A DNA stretch of 6,774 nucleotides from Phycisphaerae bacterium (GCA_021736565.1 JAIPFO010000211.1:1-6774); one strand, 5' to 3'; numbered from the stretch's first letter, positions 1 through 5,985 are shown. Notes: generated by a model not told the origin, from the sequence alone. Numbers and translations: made by a program.

Positions 1-610
1 TGAGGGATTTGAGGCTGAAAAGGAAGCCGTCTGGCAGAAGAACGGTTTTGAAATTGCTATTATCCCTTTAAGTCGCTGGAATGAAATTCAGGCCAGTTTA
101 CTTCGGGCCGGAGCGGTGAAAAATCCGGCGACCCGGAGTATATTTATGAATAGTGCCGAGGTTTCACAGATACCGGCCTATGGTTTTGCAGAGCCCAAAA
201 ATGTCTTTGTCAAAACCCCCGGCCAGGCCATCAGAGGATATACTCTGGGAAATGGGCAATGTTACTTTCGACTTCAATGCACGCCCTGGCACAAGAACCC
301 GTGGGCGGGGAAGGTCCATCTCGAGATCGTTCCGGTTTTTCGCAGTTATCAACCGACCGGACGGATGCTCCAGACAGAAACGGGCTTTGTGAAGGAGTTT
401 GTTGAAATTGTTTTTGACGCGATGACACTCCAGGGAGTTTTGAGAAATGATTATATTATTTGCATTGCAAACAAAAAAAACGCCAAACCCGTATCAAATC
501 TGGGGGAGCTCTTTTTTGCACGCAATGACAGTATGGGCAATACCCAGATGCTTATCGTCATGGCGCCACGGTCATACGATGTCAGAGAAGTCCGGAAATA
601 TATTGAATAA
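1..610 (+). CDS. Hypothetical protein, 3' part (5'-truncated by the window edge)
   Basis: The frame is open from the first complete codon (base 2) to the TAA at 608-610, giving 202 residues. It has no stop and no convincing start at the left end, so the gene begins outside the window. The GTG at 116 lies inside the open frame and has no ribosome-binding site, so I do not take it as the start. No enzyme motif is visible. The visible protein begins with a short helical-looking stretch (WQKNGFEIAIIPLSRW, about residues 11-26). It continues as alternating beta-type hydrophobic segments, including HLEIVPVF and MLIVMAPRSYD near the C-terminus. It has no transmembrane segment and no sorting tail. 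The style recalls uncharacterised planctomycete proteins, but I cannot name a family. The coding call is secure from length, codon pattern and lack of stops; the function is unknown. Confidence 0.75.
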   Translation, partial: EGFEAEKEAVWQKNGFEIAIIPLSRWNEIQASLLRAGAVKNPATRSIFMNSAEVSQIPAYGFAEPKNVFVKTPGQAIRGYTLGNGQCYFRLQCTPWHKNPWAGKVHLEIVPVFRSYQPTGRMLQTETGFVKEFVEIVFDAMTLQGVLRNDYIICIANKKNAKPVSNLGELFFARNDSMGNTQMLIVMAPRSYDVREVRKYIE

Positions 611-729
611 GATGCGATCGAAGAACTCATTTTCACGCCGGCGTCAGTGTTCAAAAATACTTCGCTGGCGTTAAGTGGCGTTTTCCATACTATTTGAATA
701 TGGGGGACTTTCCAACATGACCCCGAAAG

Positions 730-758
730 TTGTAAAATAATTAGGATTGCATTCTAAC
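730..758 (+). promoter_or_regulatory. Putative sigma-70-type promoter for the histidine kinase gene
   Basis: TTGTAA at 730-735 and TCTAAC at 753-758 are separated by 17 bp, and each matches four of six consensus positions. The predicted start of transcription is near 765, about 70 nt before the kinase start codon. A perfect inverted repeat (757-772) overlaps the -10 edge and the predicted start site. No experimental support; the match is moderate. Confidence 0.35.
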
Positions 759-772
759 AGTCCCGTGACTGT
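757..772. repeat. Operator-like inverted repeat ACAGTC-CCGT-GACTGT
   Basis: Two perfect 6-bp arms (757-762 and 767-772) flank a 4-bp centre. The repeat sits over the predicted transcription start of the kinase gene, a usual place for a repressor site. No T-run follows, so it is not a terminator. A dyad of this size can also occur by chance. Confidence 0.4.
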
Positions 773-800
773 ATCACAATAAAGCGATTACAATAAAAAA

Positions 801-814
801 AGTACGAAAGTACT
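801..814 (+). other. Small hairpin with GAAA tetraloop in the kinase gene leader
   Basis: AGTAC (801-805), GAAA (806-809) and GTACT (810-814) form a perfect 5-bp stem closed by a GNRA-type tetraloop. It lies 18 nt before the kinase start codon, just upstream of the weak ribosome-binding sequence. It could affect translation or mRNA stability; that role is inference. Confidence 0.35.
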
Positions 815-832
815 CGTTAAGATGAACAGGAT

Positions 833-1957
833 ATGATGTCTGCCACGAATTTAAAAAATGAATTTTACCGGTATGCTTGTGAATGTTCAAGCTTTGCCAT
901 TATTGGTACCGATTGTCAGGGAATTATCATCAGTTGTAATAATGCGGCTGAAACCCTGTTTAGAAAAACCAGTCAAAAAATCCTCGGGGCCAATTTTGTC
1001 CAGTTATTACCGAAAAATCGACGCGAGGCTTTGTATCATGCTATTGAACGTGCTATCGAGGACAATCAACCAAGCGAAATTGAGATCGTTTATAATGAAA
1101 GGGCCGAGATTGAAAAAAAAGGGGGGCAGTATCTTTCCCTTACACTGACCCCGGTGGTCAATGACGATAAGCAGATATTGGGATTGTCCATATGGGTCCA
1201 GGATATAACAAGTCGAAAAACACTTCAGGATCAATTAAATCAGGCTGAAAAAATGGCATCACTCGGGACACTTGCCTCCGGGGTTGCTCATCATTTCAAT
1301 AATATCATTGGCGGGGTTGCGACCTTTGCGGATTTTGCCCTGGCCAGCGACAATCCGCAGTCTTCGCGTCGGGCGTTAAAAATGACCGCCGAAGCGTCCA
1401 GCCGTATCAGTCAGATCACTTCATCCCTGTTGACCTTTGCCGAAAAGGATATGCGGAAATTTGATCTTTCTGATCTGACCGAAGTGGTGATGACCTTTGG
1501 CCACCTTGTCGAACATACACTCAATGAGAAGAAGATCAAACTGGAACTGCACCTTCAGGCGGTTCCGGTCTATGAAGTCCCCGGGACGCGAGTCCACCAA
1601 ATCCTCGGAAACCTCCTGAGCAATGCGGAAAATGCGATGCCCAATGGGGGCCAGGTGACGTTGGGGTTACGCCGGGAGGGAGACAGTCTTGTGTTGACAT
1701 TTTCCGATAATGGGATGGGAATCTCCCCGGCGATACTTCCTCGTGTTTTTGAACCTTTCTTTACCACCCGGGGCGTGTTGGCTGGAGGGGACCAATGTTG
1801 TGACGGCCTGGGACTCTCGGTGGTTCATGGCATCGTAAAAGAACTCGGTGGCACCATTGGAGTCGCCAGTAAAATAAATGAAGGAACGACATTTACAATT
1901 CGGTTGCCCTGGAAAACCCATGAAGGCACCCGGGTCAAAAGTGTCGTGGCGCCTTGA
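833..1957 (+). CDS. PAS-domain sensor histidine kinase (cytoplasmic)
   Basis: A 374-residue two-component sensor kinase that should autophosphorylate on histidine and pass the phosphate to a response regulator. Domains in order: a PAS/PAC sensor at about residues 14-128; a HisKA dimerisation and phosphotransfer region at about 135-205, whose H-box ASGVAHHFNN has the phosphoacceptor at His153; then a HATPase_c domain. In the ATPase domain the N-box is LLSNAENAM (Asn264), the G1 box is DNGMG (292-296), the F-box is VFEPFFTTR (305-313) and the G2 box is GLGL (325-328). All boxes needed for ATP binding are present. There is no signal peptide, membrane helix or receiver domain, so it is soluble and senses a cytosolic cue. 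His154 occupies the place normally held by Asp or Glu after the phosphohistidine. Start: ATG ATG at 833/836; AGG at 828-830 is better spaced for 836. No response regulator gene is visible nearby. Confidence 0.93.
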   Translation: MMSATNLKNEFYRYACECSSFAIIGTDCQGIIISCNNAAETLFRKTSQKILGANFVQLLPKNRREALYHAIERAIEDNQPSEIEIVYNERAEIEKKGGQYLSLTLTPVVNDDKQILGLSIWVQDITSRKTLQDQLNQAEKMASLGTLASGVAHHFNNIIGGVATFADFALASDNPQSSRRALKMTAEASSRISQITSSLLTFAEKDMRKFDLSDLTEVVMTFGHLVEHTLNEKKIKLELHLQAVPVYEVPGTRVHQILGNLLSNAENAMPNGGQVTLGLRREGDSLVLTFSDNGMGISPAILPRVFEPFFTTRGVLAGGDQCCDGLGLSVVHGIVKELGGTIGVASKINEGTTFTIRLPWKTHEGTRVKSVVAP

Positions 1958-1991
1958 TTTTGCCTCTTCATCGACCTTTTTTACCAGGGCT

Positions 1992-2020
1992 ATCGCATGA
2001 AATGTGTGTGATGTTTTTTT
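1992..2020 (+). terminator. Probable intrinsic terminator after the histidine kinase gene
   Basis: ATCGCA (1992-1997) can pair with TGTGAT (2007-2012), six pairs with one G-U wobble and a 9-nt loop. Seven T residues follow at 2014-2020. It lies 35 nt after the kinase stop codon. The stem is short and AT-rich and an alternative pairing exists (CGCAT with ATGTG), so termination may be partial. Confidence 0.4.
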
Positions 2021-2047
2021 CGGTCGCGATTTAAATACTTGTTATAT

Positions 2048-2100
2048 AATGACTTACAGCGATGTGAGAATTGATGTTTTTATATGAAAGGTAAGTCATT
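2048..2100. repeat. Perfect 10-bp inverted repeat overlapping a TATAAT box
   Basis: AATGACTTAC at 2048-2057 is exactly reverse-complementary to GTAAGTCATT at 2091-2100, with a 33-nt spacer. The left arm shares its first three bases with a perfect TATAAT hexamer at 2045-2050, for which I see no good -35 element at 17 bp. It could be an operator, an RNA stem or the ends of a tiny mobile element. No transposase or flanking duplication supports the last option. Confidence 0.5.
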
Positions 2101-2252
2101 GAAGACAAACGAGTTTCAGCCGAATAGATTTTGGCGGAAATAGCACAGGCCGACATCAAGTATTCGGTAAGTGATGGCGTCCCTTGGATACTTAATCAAT
2201 TAAATCCACCCCTCCCGGTTGCCAGAGAGGTGGTAAAGGTTCCAATTTAGCA

Positions 2253-2338
2253 CGGATGAATCTTTTACGAATGTCCTTCATTCTCCACCTGGACCATGAA
2301 TAACTTAGGGCGGTCGAGCCGCAACCTAAATTCATCCG
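2253..2338. other. Possible three-way-junction RNA fold
   Basis: CGGATGAAT (2253-2261) pairs perfectly with ATTCATCCG (2330-2338). Inside lie TTCAT (2277-2281) with ATGAA (2296-2300), and a longer hairpin: TTAGG-GCGG (2305-2313) with CCGC (2319-2322) and CCTAA (2325-2329), with a two-A bulge and loop TCGAG. The last hairpin directly abuts the outer helix and could stack on it. The same DNA on the minus strand is an open frame of 47 codons (2192-2335), a competing explanation for the pattern. Confidence 0.3.
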
Positions 2339-2555
2339 ATTTTGCAGAGGTGTAGAGAGAACAAAAAAAAAATTGAATTTTCAACACTCAACACGGAATA
2401 TTATAGCCAATATCCAGGTAGGGCTGTTCGCTGCACTCACGCTTTTTTATGCCCAGGGCGAAAGTTGGGGTGTGCTATATTGGAATATAAGTAACTGTTA
2501 TTTAAGAAGTTAGATATCTTTTCCGCAAATAAGCGTGCATGAAAAACAAGGAAAT

Positions 2556-2577
2556 AGGAGATCGTATTATGGAATAG
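2556..2577 (+). other. Ribosome-binding site followed by a two-codon reading frame
   Basis: AGGAG at 2556-2560 lies 8 nt before ATG at 2569, an ideal arrangement, but the frame reads only Met-Glu-stop (TAG at 2575-2577). An extended -10-like TGCTATATT is at 2473-2481, and its TATATT half forms the dyad TATATT-GG-AATATA (2476-2489). This could be the remnant of a lost gene start, a minimal regulatory frame, or chance. The rest of 2341-2555 shows no gene, only a run of ten A residues (2363-2372). Confidence 0.2.
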
Positions 2578-2597
2578 CCACCAGAACATTTCCTGTG

Positions 2598-3392
2598 TTA
2601 CGTTCTTCGCTTCCTTAGCAGGGTTAAGCCACCCAGCCCCAGCAGGCCTAACGACATGGGCTCCGGGACGATCTCTACACTTACCAATTCAACCGATGAT
2701 ATTACATTATTCTGATCATCCAGTCCTTCCTCAAGGACCATACCTACACCCTGGGCGTAATATTTAAATTCCAGGGCTTCGGGGTCCAATATTGATGTCT
2801 CAAAGATCTGGCGAGTATTGTCGAAATCCCCCAGGTCAATGGAGACGCTTTCGATTAAAGATGTTACTAAGGCTTCGTCTTCTGCTTCTCCGACATAATA
2901 CTCCTGATAGTAGCTGTCTCCAATTGCTGGCGATGCTTTCATTGTATATCCCGGCAGTGCTCCATCAACGCCCGCTTCCCATGAACCGTCATTATTTTCA
3001 CCTGTCAAATTGCCTTCATCGTCATACTCATATTCCGTGGACCATTCGCCCATGTACCAGACATTACCTGCTGTATCCTGGGCAAACCAGTCAAAGGTGT
3101 CTTCCAGTACAACGCCCTCTTCCCACACGGTGTCTTGAACGACGGTGCAGGTGACTCCCAGAATATCCTTAGTGTCAAACGTAACGAAAACTTTGATCGT
3201 TTCCCCTTCCCCCTCGTAGGTATAAAGCGTGCCGGGAATGTAGGGGAGATAGGGATTGTCGATCGCCGCGCCCGGGGCAAAGGTGGCGGAACCGAAATCA
3301 GGCAGTTCAGCGGCCCCCAGCATCGGTGTGGTCACAAATTGGAAAATTCCTAAGGTAATCACAAGAAATAAGTAGTAGTTTTTTTTATTCAT
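2598..3392 (-). CDS. Secreted PEP-CTERM sorting domain protein
   Basis: A 264-residue exported protein. Residues 1-28 form a signal peptide (NKK, then a hydrophobic core, with cleavage likely around LGAA-ELP). The acidic mature region contains NPYLPYIPGTLYTYEGEGE, DWFAQD (101-106), GNVWYMGE (109-116), GSWEAGVDGALPG (136-148) and YYAQGVGM. I recall these motifs from an uncharacterised beta-rich secreted domain found in many bacteria; it has no known activity. The C-terminus is a textbook PEP-CTERM tail: PEP at 243-245, a Gly/Leu-rich helix at about 247-259, then RKRRT. Such tails are recognised by exosortase in the inner membrane and are linked to extracellular matrix or surface export; no exosortase gene is in the window. 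I chose the ATG at 3392 because AAGGA lies 8 nt upstream. A TTG six codons earlier (3410) is in frame but would bury that ribosome-binding site. Confidence 0.9.
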   Translation of the reverse strand: MNKKNYYLFLVITLGIFQFVTTPMLGAAELPDFGSATFAPGAAIDNPYLPYIPGTLYTYEGEGETIKVFVTFDTKDILGVTCTVVQDTVWEEGVVLEDTFDWFAQDTAGNVWYMGEWSTEYEYDDEGNLTGENNDGSWEAGVDGALPGYTMKASPAIGDSYYQEYYVGEAEDEALVTSLIESVSIDLGDFDNTRQIFETSILDPEALEFKYYAQGVGMVLEEGLDDQNNVISSVELVSVEIVPEPMSLGLLGLGGLTLLRKRRT

Positions 3393-3400
3393 TTTAATGT

Positions 3401-3405
3401 TCCTT
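3401..3405 (-). promoter_or_regulatory. Ribosome-binding site that fixes the PEP-CTERM protein start
   Basis: On the minus strand AAGGA lies 8 nt before the ATG at 3392. This spacing favours that ATG over the in-frame TTG at 3410, and the signal peptide also starts more naturally at MNKK. Confidence 0.7.
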
Positions 3406-3410
3406 TTCAA

Positions 3411-3530
3411 AATAAGTGCAGAATCATAACATTGATTCCCACGTCAAAAGTCGAGCCGCCAAAGATGGGTCAGCCCTTAAGATGTGGAAAACGGGCTTCA
3501 AATCCCGATGCGCCGGGCATGCTGGCGTCA
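3411..3530 (-). promoter_or_regulatory. Candidate structured leader of the PEP-CTERM gene
   Basis: The 120 bp upstream of the PEP-CTERM gene are clearly richer in G and C than the AT-rich DNA beyond them and offer mutually exclusive pairings. CCCAT (complement of 3465-3469) pairs with GTGGG (complement of 3438-3442). Segment 3493-3497 can pair either with 3472-3476 (AGCCC/GGGCT) or, shifted by one, with 3504-3507 (CGGG/CCCG). CGCC (3511-3514) pairs with GGCG (3524-3527), competing with ATGC/GCAT at 3508-3520. Competing helices in a long 5' leader are what a riboswitch or other cis-acting RNA would show. I matched no known class, including c-di-GMP riboswitches. The AT-rich stretch at 3531-3590 is a likely promoter area but has no clear -35/-10 pair. 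Confidence 0.3.
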
Positions 3531-4059
3531 GGATTTATTCCAATATATCAATTGTATAGATTTTAGCTTATATTAGTTATCGTATAGGCAGCCTCCCATC
3601 AGAAGCAAGCTTCCATTTGCATTAACCTGGTATTTCCCATATGAATTTCAAAGACAATATATTTCCTAAAAATTTCCTGTATTTGTGTCCCAGGCAATTT
3701 ATTTCACTTCAATTGACGGCAAAAAACGTCATCATTCTTCAGTTTCAACGGAAAATATATCTTGAAAGGTCCGAGGGGCCGGTATACAAGTCTTTGCGAT
3801 CAAAAGCGTTATATTTCGCGTGATCGGAATGAATATACACGAATGAGTATAATTCTTTAAATTCCTGCCCTGAAAAAAGAAAACAGTATTAACGATGCGG
3901 ATAATTATAAGGACTGAACCTTAAGTGCACCTTAAAAACCCCAGGAAATATTTTTTGTACTGAATTAACAGAAAAAAGTGAATATTACCCTCCATCACCA
4001 ATGATCCATCATGGCTATAAGATATTGATAAATAAGGAGTTAAAGAAATATAAAAATGT
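3531..4059. other. AT-rich intergenic stretch with no recognisable gene
   Basis: About 530 bp without a supported gene. A frame of 60 codons at 3641-3823 lacks a ribosome-binding site and family resemblance, so it is not called. Visible small structures are GAAGC-AA-GCTTC (3602-3613), CGATCA (3797-3802) with TGATCG (3821-3826) around an 18-nt loop, and a dyad ATGAT-CC-ATCAT (4001-4012). AAGGAG-like sequence at 4034-4039 precedes no useful start. The missing N-terminal half of the adjacent transposase is not found here. Confidence 0.5.
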
Positions 4060-4696
4060 GTGCTTGCTTTTATTAAATATAACTATCTTGAAGTATATTC
4101 CAGTATAGGCATGCCGGGTATGAAAGTCCATATCCCTGAATTTCAGGAAATGCTGGAACTTAAAGAATTGACGGTTTCTATTGATACTATGGGGTGTCAG
4201 AGAAAAATTGCCAATAATATTATCGAAAAACAAGTCCACTATGTTCTGGCACTGAAAGGTAGCCAGGATTCGTTATTAGATGATGTGAAATTGTTTATGG
4301 ATGATATTATAGCGAACGGCGACAAAGAGGATTATCATTATTTTAAAAGGACGGAACAGTGGCATGGTCGCATTGAATTAGAAAGTATTGGAGCGTTGGG
4401 AATATCGAATGGTTAACCCAACGTCATGACTGGATCGGATTGACCAGTATCTCTTTAATTGAATCCAAACGTATTATTGGTGAAAAAAAAGTAGCGAACG
4501 GCGAGACTTCATCAGTACGCATCCCGGCCGATGTTCCCGAAAAAACTGCAGATTTTTCAGAGGCCTCTGGCGAATGGAAAATGAACTGCACTGGAGTTTG
4601 GATGTTTGCTTTAACGAAGATTCTTGCTGGAGACGAACCCAAAAGGCCGAAGAAAATCGCGCCCGAGTCCTCAGGGATAGGGCAAAAAAACAATGA
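4060..4696 (+). pseudogene. Decayed ISAs1-family transposase (C-terminal part, frameshifted)
   Basis: Remnant of a DDE transposase of the ISAs1 family. Recognisable homology starts near 4123-4132 (IPEFQEMLELKEL) and includes the second catalytic Asp region VSIDTMGCQ, then YVLALKGSQ, then EQWHGRIE. The frame then breaks. A one-base loss near 4385 shifts to YWSVGNIEWLTQRHDW and SISLIESKRIIGEKK. A second shift in the A-run at 4483-4490 restores ERRDFIS. Two compensating shifts between about 4517 and 4564 enclose PADVPEKTADFSEA. The last segment contains the catalytic-Glu block WRMENELHWSLDVCFNED and ends at TGA 4694-4696. The N-terminal half with the first Asp is missing, and I see no terminal inverted repeats. 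It is therefore non-functional. The coordinates cover the open stretch; the original gene start is lost. Confidence 0.85.
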
Positions 4697-4841
4697 TAAA
4701 TCAGACCGGACAGGCAGGTGAACCTTTAGCCTCTGTAAATTAATGTGTCTGTCAGATCAAGTAGTGGCTAGTACAAAATGAGGATTTTCAACAAAATACT
4801 TTATGCGATAGCCCTGTTTTTCCCGGTCACTATTGACATAT

Positions 4842-4879
4842 AACGCAACCATGCAAATAGACTTCAATGCGTTTGCGTT
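4842..4879. repeat. 7-bp inverted repeat at the 3' end of the Memo gene
   Basis: AACGCAA (4842-4848) and TTGCGTT (4873-4879) are perfect complements with a 24-nt spacer, overlapping the minus-strand stop codon by one base. There is no T-run after it on the minus strand, so it is not a standard intrinsic terminator, though it may stabilise the transcript end. Confidence 0.35.
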
Positions 4880-5766
4880 TAAAAAACGATGCCTGCATAG
4901 CCCACGCTATCTTCGCTTGCCTGGTTAAATCGTTCCCTCATGATTTCGGCGCTGGTGGTGTGTCCTGTCACAATTCCTTTATTCGCTCCCAGTTCGCTGG
5001 CGGCTGCGACTGCGGCCGCGACCGCTCCAGCACCGCAGGCGCTGCCGTATAACCGTGCCGATTCAACCAGTTTATCCGCCTGCATCGTGACGGCCAGGTT
5101 GATAAAGAATTGGTCGTTGGTTTCTTTCGCCCATTTTAATGCTTCCGGTCCGATGCCCATCGGGCTATAAGAATACGAGGGGCCATAATGAGTCAGGTCT
5201 GTCGAGGCGATGCAGATGATATTTTTATCAGATCGTTGAATGACCCTTGCCGCAGCACGGCCAATATCATCGGCCCCGTCGATAGGGGGGACCATGATCG
5301 GGACAATGCTGGCATTTTTAAATAAATGCTGAATAAAGGGGATTTGGACTTCAATGGAATGCTCGCGACTGTGGCCGGCACAGTCTTTTTTTATGAGTTG
5401 TGGACAGGCGTTATATAAGCTCTCCGATAGATTTTCATCAACATCAATCGTCCCTAGTGGGCTGGACCATTGGCCGTGATCATACAGAAGGGCTTTTGGG
5501 GTTCGAACACTGTGGACGGCCCCAAAAATTATAAAGGTATCGACGGATTGCCGCTTCTGGATCGTATCGAATACCGCCAGGGCCAGCTCGCCACTGAAAA
5601 CCCAACCGGCGTGGGGAACGATCCCGGCGACGATTTTCTCCGGCAAATCCTCAATACGCACACCAGGGGGAAGGGCCGGGGGACGCATTAGATTAATGGC
5701 TTCCAGACAGTTCCCGGGCGACGCGTCATAAAATTGACCCGCAACCGCATTAATTCGAATGGCCAT
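4879..5766 (-). CDS. Memo-family protein (AmmeMemoRadiSam system protein B)
   Basis: A 295-residue full-length Memo protein, structurally related to class III extradiol dioxygenases (LigB fold). Family motifs: IVPHAGWVFSG with His52, FGAVHS with His85, GHSREHSIEVQIPFIQ at 131-146, STDLTHYG with His193, and GSACGAGA with Cys244. His52, His85, His193 and Cys244 fit the conserved metal and active-site set described for human MEMO1 (His49, His81, His192, Cys244). The exact bacterial reaction is not established; in many bacteria and archaea the gene sits with an AMMECR1 gene and a radical-SAM gene. Neither partner is present here: a transposase remnant lies downstream and efp is divergent upstream. 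The ATG at 5766 is supported by AAGGAG six bases upstream and a family-like N-terminus. Cytosolic, with no signal peptide. Confidence 0.92.
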   Translation of the reverse strand: MAIRINAVAGQFYDASPGNCLEAINLMRPPALPPGVRIEDLPEKIVAGIVPHAGWVFSGELALAVFDTIQKRQSVDTFIIFGAVHSVRTPKALLYDHGQWSSPLGTIDVDENLSESLYNACPQLIKKDCAGHSREHSIEVQIPFIQHLFKNASIVPIMVPPIDGADDIGRAAARVIQRSDKNIICIASTDLTHYGPSYSYSPMGIGPEALKWAKETNDQFFINLAVTMQADKLVESARLYGSACGAGAVAAAVAAASELGANKGIVTGHTTSAEIMRERFNQASEDSVGYAGIVF

Positions 5767-5772
5767 AAGAGT

Positions 5773-5778
5773 CTCCTT
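5773..5778 (-). promoter_or_regulatory. Strong ribosome-binding site of the Memo gene
   Basis: AAGGAG on the minus strand, six bases before the ATG at 5766. It settles the start codon. No clear -35/-10 pair was found for this gene in the AT-rich DNA further upstream (5801-5860). Confidence 0.75.
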
Positions 5779-5861
5779 GTCCGATCTGGCGTGATGAGCA
5801 GGCCTTTTTAAATCCTGTAAAATACGTTAAAATAAAGACTTACACTTTTTTTCTTGGGGTG

Positions 5862-5905
5862 TTTTTTTTAGTACTGTTGACAAAGGGGCCTGAATCAATT
5901 ACAAT
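5862..5905 (+). promoter_or_regulatory. Near-consensus sigma-70 promoter of efp, with T-tract
   Basis: TTGACA (5877-5882) is a perfect -35 element. It is followed after exactly 17 bp by TACAAT (5900-5905), five of six matches at -10. A T8 tract (5862-5869) and a T7 tract further up (5846-5852) could act as UP-type or bent DNA. The predicted start is near 5912, giving a 5' leader of about 74 nt. The leader contains TTATAC (5923-5928) paired with GTATAA (5938-5943). Strong constitutive expression fits a housekeeping translation factor. Confidence 0.85.
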
Positions 5906-5985
5906 GGTTATGATAGTGTATTTTATACTTAAAACTCGTATAAGTAAATGAAACTTTTCTATGAACGATTGCAGGAACCCCAAAT

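Larger units (their letters stand above)
2041..2340. other. Fold-prone non-coding region, possible structured RNA
   Basis: This is the main part of the 640-bp gap between the kinase and the PEP-CTERM gene. It has no convincing coding frame but several inverted repeats. A perfect 10-bp pair (2048-2057 with 2091-2100) starts inside a TATAAT hexamer (2045-2050). A second pair, AAGTAT (2158-2163) with ATACTT (2188-2193), extends inward with wobbles. A hairpin at 2206-2233 has CCACC paired with GGTGG and CTC with GAG. An outer 9-bp helix (2253-2261 with 2330-2338) encloses two hairpins (2277-2300 and 2305-2329). The order suggests a transcribed, folded RNA on the plus strand, but AT-rich gaps produce some helices by chance. 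No match to a known RNA class (tmRNA, RNase P, 6S, SRP) was recognised. Confidence 0.3.

Noticed and set aside
702..730. Possible H-type pseudoknot (GGGG/CCCC with ACTTT/AAAGT)
   Set aside because: The first loop would have zero length, and it lies upstream of the predicted kinase transcript start.
2084..2143. 19-codon frame MKGKSLKTNEFQPNRFWRK
   Set aside because: No ribosome-binding site and too short to judge; it lies inside the inverted-repeat region.
2363..2382. Minus-strand terminator formed by TTGA/TCAA and a T10 run
   Set aside because: The stem is only four to five A-T-rich pairs and lies over 200 nt beyond the PEP-CTERM stop codon.
2549..2594. AGGAAAT / ATTTCCT pair just after the PEP-CTERM gene as its terminator
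   Set aside because: Seven pairs around a 32-nt loop is too weak for intrinsic termination, although a T-rich stretch follows on the minus strand.
2792..3353. Plus-strand frames opposite the PEP-CTERM gene
   Set aside because: They are antisense shadows of a gene with clear signal peptide and sorting tail, and are rich in Arg/His/Leu as shadows usually are.
3442..3466. Sigma-54-like TGGC...TTTTG on the minus strand upstream of the PEP-CTERM gene
   Set aside because: Spacing between the GG and the G of the second box is about three bases too long and the GC dinucleotide is missing.
3485..3515. tRNA T-arm-like sequence (GGGC TTCAAAT CCCG)
   Set aside because: The stem next to the loop mispairs and no acceptor, D or anticodon arms with proper spacing can be found around it.
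3641..3823. 60-codon open frame on the plus strand
   Set aside because: No ribosome-binding site, no family resemblance, AT-rich random-like composition, and such a length is common by chance.
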